From: Adiantum capillus-veneris
Lineage: Eukaryota > Streptophyta > Polypodiopsida > Polypodiales > Pteridaceae
NCBI GenBank assembly: GCA_014529385.2
Contig: CM043960.1
Coordinates: 27,791,896 to 27,855,895, forward strand
Length of the DNA stretch: 64,000 nt
Reading direction: 5' to 3'
Part shown: positions 26,336-38,721 of the stretch, in pieces
Position numbering within the stretch: position 1 is the stretch's first letter
Layout of the letters: each line of letters begins with the position of its first letter
Made by a program: the position numbers and the translations under genes
Notes under the pieces: generated by a model
The model's database searches: none
Told to the model about the DNA's origin: nothing
The model's input: the letters and a program-made list of their open reading frames with translations, nothing else

Positions 26336-27056
26336 CAAACGGTGAGAGGTGCTCTCCCACTAGTTTTTGATTTCACTCGCAGATTTCAAGCATTATTACA
26401 AAGACGGTCATCGAAGCTTGGACTACCATCAAATCGCACAAGAGACGGCGTAACGATCGCCATTAAAGTGAAGACTCCTTGCCTAGCTATTCTCACACTT
26501 CACGCACTATTGTTTTCATATAGCCACTCGTAGAAAACTTTCGTTAAAAAATTGTAATTTAATAAAATTAGTGAACCTTTGTAAAATTTAACCCTTGAGG
26601 GTCATGAGAATCACTCTAAGCCTTGCCATCGAGTTTTGACTTTCAACGCAGCGATTCCAAGGCTAAGTTTTATCTCTCTCGCTCCACTTTGATATAAAAA
26701 CAAAGCAAATATTTGTAAAAGCGATTTACGCTCAGACTTCGTAATATAAACACAATTTGTGTATATTCTCATTGTGTCATTTCGTAAGCATTCACCATAA
26801 CATTTTGTTACAAATCATCACCATATTTGTGCCCGTGTCATGTTTGTTATTTGTAAGTGTGTCTATACTCCAAACACTCTAGTGCTCCCTGGCAGCGGAC
26901 ATTTAGCACATTATTTTATCTCTAAGTTCCCTTCATCTTTCTCATTGGGTTTTGGGGCTTCATATTGCACTTATCATATATCCTTGTTGGGTATCTGGGG
27001 GGTTTCTTTGGGTCGTTGTCCTCTTTGCCTTGCCCATCCAGATATTTACCAGACAG
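26336..27056 (+). repeat. Probable 3' end of an LTR
   Basis: An AT-rich stretch ending CAGACA immediately before a primer-site-like sequence. The left end of the LTR is not defined and may include the purine-rich tract. No partner LTR in the window. Confidence 0.4.
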
Positions 27057-27074
27057 TGGCACGCCCGGTGGGAC
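27057..27074 (+). other. Primer-binding-site-like sequence
   Basis: TGGCACGCCCGGTGGGAC has the TGG start and the layout of a plant LTR-element primer site other than the initiator-Met type. Which tRNA it would pair with was not determined. No gag follows. Confidence 0.5.
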
Positions 27075-27240
27075 TAGCTTGCAGCATCTAGGTGTTCTAG
27101 TGAAGAGCCAGCATCCTAAATGGATTTTTTTTTTCCTTTTCCACTTCACAAGAAAATTTACATTATACCGCATTTTGCCCAAATGTTTTGGGATATGCTT
27201 TTATGGGAGAAACTTATTTTGGTAAACCACCACTCATTGC

Positions 27241-27410
27241 CACCACCCTAGTATGTGCATGTAAACTTGGACCCAAGCACCTATAAATCCCTCTGTAAAC
27301 TCCCATAAACGTGAGTGTTTTAGGTCATTGAGAGGGCCCCACTTAAGTTTATTGGAGATTCATCAAGGATCATTAGAAGTGCTAAGTCAGGTCAACATTA
27401 TCATGCTAAA

Positions 27411-27446
<36 letters not shown>

Positions 27447-27875
27447 GTTCTATTTGCTTTCATCATTTTGTGATTGAATGGTTTTCACCTATTTTTCCTT
27501 GATATCTTTTAGCTATGCCTAATGGATAAGGCACCAGTCTAACCGGAGTTCTAGGTTCTTTTGTTATTCACATAGCTTGTACTTGTAAACTTGGACCCAA
27601 GCTCATATAAATCCCTTTGTAAATTTCCATAAACCTGGGTGTTTTAGGTCATTTAGAAAGATGCACTCGAGGTCATTGAGGAGTCATCAAGGATCATTGG
27701 GAGTGTCAAGTCAAGTCATCAGTGCAAGGCTAGGGGATTATTACCATTTTGCATCTTTGTGTGATTGGATATTGTCCGCCTCTTGGTTGTTCTTTTTTTT
27801 TAAAAAAATTTCTCAACATACATCATCTATAGCCCAATGGATAAGGCATTGGTCTTAACCGTAGAACCAAACAAG
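27241..27875 (+). repeat. Two-copy 324-bp tandem repeat with tRNA-like A box
   Basis: GTAAACTTGGACCCAAGC starts at 27,261 and again at 27,585 (period 324), followed in each by ATAAATCCCT and TGTTTTAGGTCATT. Late in each unit (27,518 and 27,833) comes CCTAATGGATAAGGC or CCCAATGGATAAGGC, very like the A-box region of a plant tRNA-Arg. The first copy also has a GGTTC-type B-box remnant. Best read as a decayed tRNA-derived SINE or tRNA fossil caught in a tandem duplication. Confidence 0.6.
27411..27444 (+). repeat. G34 homopolymer run
   Basis: Thirty-four consecutive G. In the sister unit 324 bp away the matching place has only GGGG. It is either a real expansion or a sequencing/assembly effect. 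Confidence 0.9.
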
Positions 27876-28055
27876 AAAAACCAAGCAAGGATAATACTCA
27901 AACCCCCAACCCAAGCCCACCAACAAGGAACTATGGCTGGAGATGTGCTATTGAAATTTGCTGCCAAGGAATGTGCAGTGCAATCTCAGAGATAGACCAT
28001 ATGAATGATTATAAACAAATAAAGTGATCACTTCACCATTCAACAAGAGAGCTGA

Positions 28056-28059
<4 letters not shown>

Positions 28060-28128
<69 letters not shown>
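28060..28128. repeat. (GA)n microsatellite
   Basis: About 70 bp of uninterrupted AG. Confidence 0.95.
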
Positions 28129-28131
<3 letters not shown>

Positions 28132-28379
28132 ATTGTCTTTATTCCAAAAGATGGAGAGAAAGACGAGATGAGCACGAGACTTGGTGAAATTATTGTGCAA
28201 TTTGAATATCAAACATATTGTTTTTACAGCATTTGTAACAAAACCTATCTTTTTTTTTTCAAAAACGTTTGTCGAGGTAGCTTCATAGGCTCCAAAAAAT
28301 TGAATGGTAGCAAATTTAGGCTTACACTCTATAGGGTAGCATGACAATTTTGGCTTACACCCTATAGGGCAGCGCACAA

Positions 28380-29220
28380 GCAATGGGCTAGTAGCTCCAA
28401 ATTCTCGCTCTCTCACTCTCTTTCAACAAGTCTCCTCTCTCTCTCAATCAAGTATGGCCCACCAATAGACCTCTCTCTCCATATGGTTGGGGATGCCCTC
28501 TCTGCAAAGAGCTATTCTCTCTCTCTCTCTCTCATGTTTTCTATGGCAAGAGAGGAATACTCTCTCTCCCCTTGCTATGGCAACATTGCATGGTTCCCCC
28601 CTTTTGGCAACCTTATGCTCTCTCAGTCCATGTTGTTACACTCAGTAGCTCTCCTTCTCTCGATCTCACTCAATCACGGCCTCTCTATGCCCTGTGGGAG
28701 AGCCCCCTTAAATGATTAATGAGTTTTTTTTTCTTCACCTCTTTTTGATTCCCACCTGCAGCAAAGCCACATTTCCCTTCGCTTGGCTCCGCACCCAAAT
28801 GGCAGTACAAATCACTCTCTCTTTCAACGCTTTCCAATGCCTATAGAGAGAATCACTCTCTCTCCTCAATTCTATGGAGAGGTGGCACAGTCAGAAAATG
28901 GCACTACTTACCCTTGCTCCACCTCGTCATCATGGCCATACTCGGGCTCTCTCCTCTCCGATAGAGGCTCCTGCTCTTGGATCTCTCTCTCCTTTGCCAA
29001 CAAAGGGGAGCCCTCTCAGCCCCTCTTTGAACCACTGTAGAGAGCGAGCTCTCATTTCTCTCTCTTGGCATCCTCCCTCTCATCTCTCTCACCGCTTGCA
29101 ACAACCCTTCAATAGCCCTTGGCCTCGCTCGCATGGCTTGCCCTCTGCAAGTCACTCAACCATGGACTCTCTATCCCTTCAGTACCTGGCGGTCTGCTGC
29201 AATTGACACACCCCCTCCGT
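28380..29220. repeat. Pyrimidine-rich tract with many CTCTCTC words
   Basis: The plus strand is pyrimidine-biased, the mirror of 25.43-26.33 kb. Short unique pieces (for example GGCAGTACAAATCACTCTC) resemble pieces of the purine tract read on its minus strand. Open stretches here (28.48-28.72, 28.78-29.21 kb) are Ser/Leu/Pro-rich by composition and are not called as genes. Confidence 0.7.
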
Positions 29221-29759
29221 CTTTTGGTCTCCACCACCCCGTCGTCAACATGGACATTCCAAAATTAATAGTTAACATCATAAAAAAAACAAGTGTGGGT
29301 TCACACCCCCTCTCTCGACTCTTTGCCCCTCTCACGCTCCTAATGGAAACTAACGTGCCCTTATCTCATGTCCTGCTCGGACCCTCCATGTCTTGCACAA
29401 AAAGCTGCCCCTCTCATAAGCTTGGTGGACCCCTGGCGACACTCGGCCTCCCTCAGCACATTCAACACCATCCCCGTAGCACATTAAACATACATATCAA
29501 AGCACTTTTTTTTTAAATATTTGAGAAAGGCTTCTCGGAACTCCCTTTGAAAAACACACACACTCGCACAGTATGATAAAGTCACAGATGATATGCAAAA
29601 AACAATAAGCGGCCACTGGTGACCATCCTCTTCAATGTCTTGACCGGCTTCCATGGTACACTTCTAGAAGTGATCAATCTCGATCTTTAATCGTCAAGGT
29701 TGAGGGATTTATAAGAATATTTCCAAGCACGTGATAATCTATCAAAATAACTCCTCAAG

Positions 29760-32700
29760 GCAAAATCAAGTGAGAGTATCATCATGGAAATTTATAATAA
29801 AACAACCCTTCAAGCTCGCTTCAAGTGCAAATTTTCTCTTTCTTTGCAAAATCCTCATGCCCTTGGCAAAAAAAAATGTAACACCAATCAAAGAGTTTTC
29901 AAAATTGGAGGAGAAAAAAGCCTTTGCTTCAATTGTCAAAACGATTTCTTTCATTCCTCATTCCACTCAGATTTTGTAATGAGAGTATAGAAAGGTTTTA
30001 TAACAACCACATAGATGTAAATAAACCATCAACAATAGTCACAATGGCCAATAAAGGCTTGTATCTCTCTAACTTTAGTGGGTTTTGGAGGAGCAACAAT
30101 CACTTGTATTCTCTCAAGGTCTATAAAAATGCCATTTTTAGACATAATATGCCCCAAAATCTTACCTTGTCTTGTACCATGAAAACACATTTTTAAGGAT
30201 TTAGGAAAACGTGATAAGTTTTCCACTTCTGAAGATCTTTTTCAAGTGTTCATCATGTTCATCTCTTTGGAGAGAATGTTCAATGCATGACTCATCAGCC
30301 TTTGAAACGTGGCACGTGCATTGGTTAGTCCAAATGGCATCACCGGATAAGCAAATATACCCCATTATGTGACAAAGGCCATTTTGTTCTAATCCTCTAG
30401 CTTAATGGAGAGCTAGTTGTAGCCCAAGAAGCCATTAACAAAGCTATAATATTCCTTGTCCACTACTCTCTCAGTGATATGATCTATGATAGGTAAGGGA
30501 TAGTTTGGTAGCATTTACCTGCTTAAGATTTATGCACACCCAGAATTTACCATTCTTTTTGGGCACTATCACAATGGGGGACACCCACTCTGTGTGCTCA
30601 ATCCCATAGATAGACTCTGCTTCCTTAATTTTGTCTATCTCTTTCTTTATTTTCTTTGTAATATTTTTTTTATAAGTATAGTGACGTTGTCTATGCGGCT
30701 TAGCATCACTCTTAAGGTGTAAGTGTGTTGGCATATTCTTGGATCTACTCCCTTAAGATCCTTGTATAACCAAGAAAACACGTCTCTATATTGCTTGAGA
30801 GTAGCTATCAAAAGCTGCTCTTCCTCTTCAGTGATATTCATGGCTATGTAAGCCGGTCCCAATTCTTCCCTTGGTTTAACAAAGTCAACTTTCTTTGCAT
30901 TCTTTGGTCTATCGTATGACATTCCCAATTCTTTAGGCTCTTGCATTGGTTGTTGAATCAAAACACGTCGATCCTGAATAATGTACTTTTTGTAGTAAGA
31001 GGGTGCGTAAATTTTTTGTGTTGGAGTCCCCTTCATTTTCCATTCCAATTGTTCAAATCTCTTTCAATGTTTTCTTTTAAATTTTGGTACTTGTGTTATT
31101 GTTTGGTTTTGGACATTTTGGTTGTGTCCTTTGTTCTCTTTTTGCTTTGCTTCTATGTGCTTGTTTAAAGAGTTTTCAATTTGAAGGATCTTCTGTTTAT
31201 TTTGTCTTGGACACAATCATCTTCTCCCACGAGCATGAGAGACTGCATCTTGGTCATCAACTTTGACATTGGTTTTGCGGATTTGTTTCATTGTTTTTTT
31301 GTTTGTCTCATTTGATATCACTATTGTCTCCTCATTTTTTGGTTAGGAAACTCTAAAAGATCAACTCATCTAGTTTTGGTGTCTTTTTGTTTTCTGATCC
31401 GCTTAACTCTCACATTGGATATCTTTCATTGTATTGTTTGAAGCAAAACAAATCTTCCTTCACCTCTTATTCTCCTTTTTGCTTAAAATCATAAATATGG
31501 AAAACTGTATTATGCTTGATTTTTGTTTTAGAGAATTTCTCCGGAAACTCTTGCAAGAGTTAATTAATATTCAAGAATCCTTGATTATTTAGAGGCTAAA
31601 ACCAAGTCAATTCCACTCCTTTCAATGTCAATCCAAACCCTTCACTATGTGTATGGAAATACGTGACTTGTTTTTCTCTTAAGACTTTCTTAGATATGGA
31701 AACATGTGCATATGGATCCCCCGATCCACTGTACTTCTTGGGCACACACTTTGCCACTTGAGAAGGCTACATTGCTTGAGTTTTTTCTACCATTCTCATC
31801 ATTTTAGGGTCTCCTACCACTACATCTCTCCTCTCATACCCTCTAATAGGTGCTCTTGAGGCAATTTGGTCAATTATCCTCTCCTCGGGTCTTGTGTCTC
31901 TACCCTCGATTCTCTTAGGCACCCTTGTGCTTAAAATTGTCTTTGGAATATCACTAACTTGATGTGTGGACATAGGAACCCTTGAACTCAAAGATCCCAT
32001 CGGTCTTGGCTTGGAAAAATGTGTTTGACTAAAAGAATCTTCCACTCGGGCTCTAGGCACTCACTCTCATAGTTTTTGGCCTTGTTGTTTTAGATATAGT
32101 ACGTTTGTGCATGCTAGGGGTGACATTGTACTAGTGGAGTGACCTTCTAAAGTACATATATTCCTCAAGCTCTTTGATGCTCACTAATGAATATTTTTAA
32201 CCATACTTGTCCATCATGATTACCTGTGTATCTCTCTCCACTGTGTGTAACAATACAATCATTTCTACTCCGCTAGCACTCACATTGGGTTAATCACACC
32301 TATAATAGAGAATTTTCTCTCCATTATTATACTTGTATAAACCCACATTTGTATTTTTCGTGTTGACACAAGTAGCCACACTCTCACTCACCTAAGCTTG
32401 ATATTAGGCATGTCCAGCTTTGGCAACTTCTCCTCAGGCTTGATGTCAATCTTTCACTTATGCCTATTAATCCTCACTTGTCCACAATAAGGGAATTATG
32501 CACAAATAAATACATGTTACCTTCCTCATCAAGGTATTGGTCACCAATGTAATCTACAGGAACTATGAGCTTAAGCTCACTAGGTCTCTCTTCTATTTTA
32601 ATGCAATAATAATGATCCATACCATCTCCATAGATTTTGGCACCTTGTTCATTTTCAATTTTATTGTAAGTGAAAAAGTTTCATGGTTGGTGCAGTTTGT

Positions 32701-32950
32701 GATGGTCCCGCTTCCATTTCATTTTCCTCCTTCAAACTCACATGTTTGGATCCCTCATCCATAGAGGCATAAGATCTCTCTGATGAAGTATCAAAAATTA
32801 TTTCCTCCAAAATTGGCTCTAAGATCGGTGAAGTTCCTTGATTGATGCTCTTCTTTGTTGAAATATGACTAAACCGGTCTTTAACAATAGAATTTCTATT
32901 TTGATATAACTTGCATGATTGCAAGTACATCAAGAAAACTACGCTTGCAA
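29760..32950 (-). mobile_element. Segment H: Ty3/gypsy gag to RT
   Basis: Minus-strand parts: gag-like region about 32.95-31.77 kb (poorly conserved, charged); pre-RT region about 31.05-30.7 kb (AYIAMNITEEEEQLLI, QYRDVFSWLYKDLKGVDP, a stretch typical of non-chromovirus plant gypsy pol); RT about 30.7-30.03 kb (EWVSPIVIVPKKNGKFWVCI, GHIMSKNGIFIDLERIQVI); it runs into the RT/RNase H connection by about 29.77 kb. Several breaks; old. Probably the 5' half of the element continued by segment G. Confidence 0.75.
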
Positions 32951-33235
32951 AACCCTGACTTGTTATCTTTTATGGAGCATTTAGTCTCCCATTAATAGCA
33001 AATCAAGCTACAAATTCTGATTTTCACAACCTGTAAAAAAATCACTTGGTGGCTATAAGTTTACAGCCACTCTATTAGTCAAAATTTGTTCGAATAAGAA
33101 TTTTATCTCACTTTTGACACAAAATCCTATTTTGCTTGCAATATGCACAAATCAAATCCAAATTGAATTTTAAAAAGACAACTATGTTTCTAGGGAGTAG
33201 TGCTAGCTCTGGTATCAATGTGAATTGAATCTGTG

Positions 33236-34125
33236 TCAAGGGGTCATGGATATCGCAATCCATGTACCCTAGTGTCACAATGTACTGAAACTTGGCACAC
33301 ATGTCCCTCATAGTCTCTTGATCATTGCTATTTGGTTTTTATGTGTTTTGAATCCTTTTAGATCACCCAAAATTCACTTCCTAGTTTTGTTTGACAATTT
33401 TTGTCTTTGAATGCCTTTCTCTCTGTTTTGACCCACTTCTTGAAGTTTTTTGGTACCCTTGATTTTGGATAAGTTGTTTGGATTGGTCTCTGCTATAAAA
33501 TTGTATAGTCTTTGTCCAAAACTTCAGTAGAGGGATATGGATCATGATCTATGTTTTGTCATATCTAAACCCTAAACTTGGCCTGGTGATTACCTCCAGT
33601 CTATGGAGTCTCCCTCACCACTTAGTTTTGAATTTGGAAAAGAATTTCTTTGTCAAAGGTAGATCTTTGTGTTTGCCTTGCGTTTTTTGACTTGCAACTA
33701 GTATTTTTGGTGATTTGGTCAAGTTTTTGTTGTTTTTTGCTAGGACACCTTTACAAAAGTTGTCCCAAATGTTTCAACTACTCATTGCTCAAATCTTAGC
33801 TTTAGATGTCTTAGGGGGTCATGGATCGTGATCCCATGTTTTATAACATCTAAACATGAATTTTTTTTAGTTGTATGCCTACACCTTGTAGATGTTCAAT
33901 TTCCACTTATTTCTATTTTGGGTTCCAAAAAGTCAAAAAGGCCCAAATTCTGATCAGTTTCCAAGGTTTGGGCCTTTTATTTAATTTCCCGATTTCAATT
34001 AATTTAAGTGTCAATTTTCCACCAAAAGTGTATATCTAGTGATCTAGAACCTCATAGGACCCTTTGGTATTAGTTTCTGTCCAAATTGCTTGAGGGGGTC
34101 ATGGATCACGATCCATGTTCTTGCA
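33236..34125. repeat. Array of about 280-bp units with a conserved palindrome
   Basis: Four palindrome cores start at 33,245, 33,536, 33,820 and 34,100 (spacing 291, 284, 280). The last is GGGGGTCATGGATCACGATCCATGTTC in short form CATGGATCACGATCCATG; others carry changes, but the outer CATGGAT and ATCCATG arms are mostly kept. Copies 2 and 3 also share ATGTTTT...ATCTAAAC after the core; the rest of the unit has drifted. It lies just downstream (in the minus sense) of the integrase of element E, where tandem repeats of the 3' untranslated region are known in Tat/Ogre-type elements. Confidence 0.75.
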
Positions 34126-34930
34126 CTATTTGGCTTGAAACTTTCTAGATCAACATTCCTTGGCTTGGTTAACCCCTATGGTCTAGGAACATTCTCCTAT
34201 GGTCAAACATCCAAACACAACCATTAAGGCACTCAAAATGACCAATTTATCTCGCTAACGTTGATGGAGAAAAAGACATCATGCGCACACTCACACACCC
34301 TGACACCTCAACTCAAAACAAGGAATTCACTTGAGTCTCTCACCTCACACAAAAACACTCAAGAGCTCAATGAAAATTCTTCCCACAATCCCTAGTCAAA
34401 CTCCAAACACCTCAAGCTATAAGCCCCTGCTTGCCTGCATACACTACAAGGGGAGTCAAGTTGATCAAGGCTTGAAATCACACATGATAGAGACCAAATT
34501 ATACAAGAGAAACCATCAAAAACTCCAACCACAAAAGGAATCCCTCAATTCATTGCAAAAGCTACACCATACTCCAATGGACTATTTGAAGTAGCCCCAA
34601 CCCTAACAACACCGATACAGTGTCACATAGTCTTGCAAAAAGCTGCACCTTCTTACCCTAATGTGGAAAATTTCAGCCTTTCACACCATTTTTTGTCATT
34701 TTGTGACTTTTTTTAAGGCCTAGTTTTGGCCCGTAGAAACAATTCTAGGGTAATGTTAGCATCACTGCATATCAGGCATTGCAAATAGACGATTACTATA
34801 GGTGTCAAACTTCTTGGGTGGGTCGACGGTGCCCACACCTCCCACTTCAATTATTTAGATTCTAGAAATCTCAAAAACATCCGCTAGAGCCGAAAGAGGC
34901 CACTTGGAACCACATCTAGGGCTTTGACAC
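34126..34930. other. Non-coding stretch
   Basis: No gene recognised. By position it could belong to the 3' untranslated region or LTR of element E. Short open stretches show no signature. Confidence 0.45.
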
Positions 34931-37900
34931 CCTATCCATGCACGTGCATGTGCTTGGCTGTCTCGACATGCAAAAACAACTATTTACAATGTGTACATGC
35001 TGCATCATGTTTGAACCCAAAACAAATTTACAAAGATTCCAAATGCATGTATTTACATCTTTTTGTACATATGGCAATGCATATACATACTACTTTGTAC
35101 GCGCCAAAAGTGGCCTATCATCATTATCCATCCTCTAGGTCGATCATTTATGCTCAACCAAGAGATTATTTGTATCTGGAACCACATCCCTCGCAAAAAT
35201 ATTTCTTCAATTTAAGACCATTTATTCTATAGTGCAAGAGTTCATCAGAGAGACTTTCCAACTCATATGTGCCATTCAAAAATACATGCCTCACTCTGTA
35301 TGGCCGCAAGAATTTGTCCTTCAACTTCTTTTGAAAAGTGATATCCAAGTGAGAGGCATACTTCATCACAAGGTCTCTATCTATTTCTCTGGTAGCCTCT
35401 TATTCAACTTCTCCATCCTTGTCTCTGCTTCTTGAAGATAATAATCACTGGCCTTATCTCTATTTATTTGCAACAACTCCATAACAATAATTATTTCATG
35501 CAGCTTGTCTTTATGCTCACCTTGCATTCTACACAACAACTTCAAGGCATCCAACTGCAAGTGTACAGGCATGAGAGCTTCCTTTCCATAAAGAAGCTCA
35601 TAGAATGTAAATTATCTAGGCACTCTGTGCGCAATTCTATAAGCCCACAAATACTTTTCCAAGTCCAAGTCCCATTCCTTTGGATACTCCCTAGCATACT
35701 TTGACAACATCTTTACGATTGGACAATTGTAGTTCTCAACCAGCCCATTGCACAATGGGTAGTAAGGAGAATAATGCCTATTTTAAATTTTCAATTTCTC
35801 CATGAGAGCACTAATAATTTTCTCCCTAAATCTTGGTCCACAATAAAAAATGATAACCATAGGAGCTCCAAACTTGCAACACACCTATTCATATAAAAAG
35901 GAAGCCACTCTTCCCACTATTACATATTTTGCAACCCTTGCTTCCACCCACTTTGTCAAATAGTTCACAACCACAAAAATATACTTTTTGCCATTATTGG
36001 TCCTTGGAATTGGACATTCACTCTCCATTTCTCAAATGCATCAAAAGACATTGAAGGTTTTTGAGGATCATCCAAAAGCTTTTGATTTGCAAACACTTGA
36101 ATAAAGCATCTCTCATCATGGAGGGCCAATAGTAACCTTCTCTCATAATACAAAATACAACTTGGTCCCTACCTTGATGACCAGTTTTCTCATGGCAATG
36201 ATTCAGAGTTAAACATATTTTTTCTTTGTACAACACTTTCCTCAAAATGCTATCTCTTCCATAAATATGAGATCCTCACCTACCAATATGTAGTTTCTTG
36301 CTTCCGCAAGTATTCTTTTATTTCAAATCTTTGACATGTTCTCTGGACATTGGCCTCTACAAAGAAATGCTTCTACATCTTGCAATGATTCCCTTCCTGC
36401 ATACAAGGCTTCTTTGACCTTTAAAGGAGCTACCAAGGCATCCAACTTGTCCCTAGACAACTCATCAACTTCTTTATTCTTCTCACAAGGAACATACTTA
36501 AATTGTATTTGATCAAACTCATGCAAAAGCTTGTTGATTCCATAAAACCACTTCTTTAAATTGTCTTTCTTAACATTCCACATACTAAGAAACTAATTCA
36601 TGACAAGCAATGTATCCCCTTTCACAATGACTCTACTTAATCCAAACTCAACACATTGCTTCAATCCAAGGAAAAGCGTGAGATACTCAGCCTTATTTCT
36701 TTCAACTTCATCAAGTTCATAACCTCTAGAAAATATTACATCGCCTTTTGGGTTCTTAACAATCACCCCACCGCTTTCCTTTTGAAGAACTTTTATGTAT
36801 GCACCATCAAACATCATCGTATACGCATCTGTCATATCCACCTCCTTGCTGCTTTTGCAAAAGGGATAACCCAAAAGCTATCGATCCCATACTAATAGAT
36901 ACATAGAAAATTGATTGCAAGCTAGGAGGACTCACTGTCAATAACGCACACAATACCTCCTTGATACCATCAAAACCTTGTTTCATGTCTTCTTTCCATT
37001 CAAACCCTTGAACACTTTCACTCAATTTTTAGAGAGGATACACATAATAACATAGCATTCAAAAAGAAAATGAGAGGTACCTGAGCTTATGCACAAATGA
37101 TGCCAAATCCTTTGTGTTGCTAGGAGGATCCATAATCAATAAAGCCTTGACTTTCTTGGGGTCAGCTTCTATTTAAATCTTGGAAACCACATGTCCCAAT
37201 AGATGAATTTTGGCATGAGAAAAAATTACACTTCTTTGAATTGAGTTTCCCAACCTCTTATTGAATTCTTTCAAAACTCAGTCAGCTTCTCCAAGTGTGT
37301 CACCCAAGAGTTATAACGTCCAATGCCATCCATGAAACTCAAATGAACTTGCCCAAGTAGGGAAAATAATTTATTCATCTACCCTTGGAATATAGAAAAT
37401 GCATGAACAAATCTAAAAGGCATTCTCTTATAGGAAAAACAACCCCAAGAAGTAATTAAAGTAGTCTTCAATCAATCTTCAATTGCTATCAAGATTTGAA
37501 AGTAGCCAAAAAAACCATTCATGATTGAGTAACACTCAATCATGAATGGCCCCCAAACAGTGATTAAAGTAGCTAGTCTTCAATCAATCTTCAATTGCTA
37601 TCAAGATTGGAAAGTAGCCAAAAAAACCATTCATCATTGAGTAACATTCATGGCCTACAATTTGATTGAGGATCTCATCCTGGAAGGGTACTGGATAATA
37701 ATTCCTTTTTGTGGTAGCATTGAAAGGATTTAAATTGACACATACCCTAAATCTTAACATTCTTTTTCGGTAGAATAACCACTAGAGAGACCCACTTAGA
37801 CTCCTCCACTTGAAACATAAAATTTGCTTCCAAAAGCTTTGTCACCTCTTCATGAAGCTCTCTTTCATGAAGGACCCCCAATCTCCTAAGATTTTGAACC

Positions 37901-38721
37901 TTTGGCTTGGCGCCTTCTTTTAGGTTGATTCTATTCTCAACCTATTTTTCTCCTTGCAACTCCATATATTCCATGGCTGGTAGCTTTGGAAACTCCACAA
38001 ACATGTCTTCATAGTCTTTCTTTTCTTTCTCCATCAAGTCCTCTCCTAACTTTCTTCCCCTATAATTTCTTTTGGATTCTCTTTCTCCTTTTTGACCTCC
38101 ACATCATCCACAAATGCTTTATTTTCAACACTTATTCCAAATAGGTCAAGACACAATCTCATCAAGCCTTCCTGTACACTCTCTTTTGATGATGTAGACT
38201 AAGCATCACTATCATATGATGTAGTTTCTATTGAATCCATATCTTGTATCTCTAGTAAAGGCTGTGTATGACTCTCATGTATCTTCATGTTGTAGACTAT
38301 GGCCCTTCCTTTCTCTTGGTGAGGGATGGTGATCAAGTTTTTGCCCCAATCTTTTTTAGCACCAAGGATTATAAGCCATGGCCTCCCTACGATGATTGGA
38401 TCAGCATTCTCACTTTCTTTCATCACGTAGAAATCAACCAAGTATTCAATCCCCAAGACTTTATCTTCACATCTTTAACTATTCCAAGACACCTTGCCTT
38501 TTTGTGGTTGACCATCCTCATATGGATCAAAGAATTCATTGACATCTTGATACTTGTTTCCTTCATGATAGCCTTAGTCATGACACACATATGGGCACCA
38601 CCATCCACATATGCTTTCACTTCCATCTTCTTTCCCAACATAGCTTCAACTATTGACACCAAATCCATAGGGTGACCAACCCGTAGGCCAATAGAATTTT
38701 GTTTCAATCCCTTTTAGGGTA
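34931..38721 (-). mobile_element. Element E: Ty3/gypsy with extra RNase H (Tat-like)
   Basis: Minus-strand parts: protease about 38.62-38.3 kb (VKAYVDGGAHMCVMTKA, DPIIVGRPWL); RT about 38.0-37.1 kb, much decayed; first RNase H start about 37.02-36.88 kb (FEWKEDMKQGFDGIKEVL); a second, archaeal-type RNase H about 36.85-36.42 kb (YTMMFDGAYIKV, SGGVIVKNPKGDVIF, NKAEYLTLFLGLKQC, VIVKGDTLLVMN, KNKEVDELSRDKLD); integrase about 36.25-35.2 kb (HEKTGHQGRDQV, GYYWPSMMRDA, C-terminal KLKDKFLRPYRVRHV). A second RNase H before integrase is the hallmark of the Tat lineage. Many breaks; old. Element B ends against it at 38,721. Confidence 0.75.
37515..37549. repeat. Perfect 16-bp-arm hairpin
   Basis: CCATTCATGATTGAGT, then AAC, then its exact reverse complement. 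A purely local DNA structure within element E. Confidence 0.9.

Noticed and set aside
27511-27560. Possible functional tRNA-Arg gene
   Set aside because: Only the A-box region matches; anticodon and acceptor stems do not form and the B box is poor.
28783-29206. Overlapping open stretches in pyrimidine-rich DNA
   Set aside because: Ser/Leu/Pro bias follows from CTCT composition; two frames are open at once and neither has a recognisable domain.
33236-34125. CRISPR-like look of regularly spaced palindromes
   Set aside because: Plant nuclear context, spacing about 280 bp, drifting cores and no cas genes; this is a tandem repeat.
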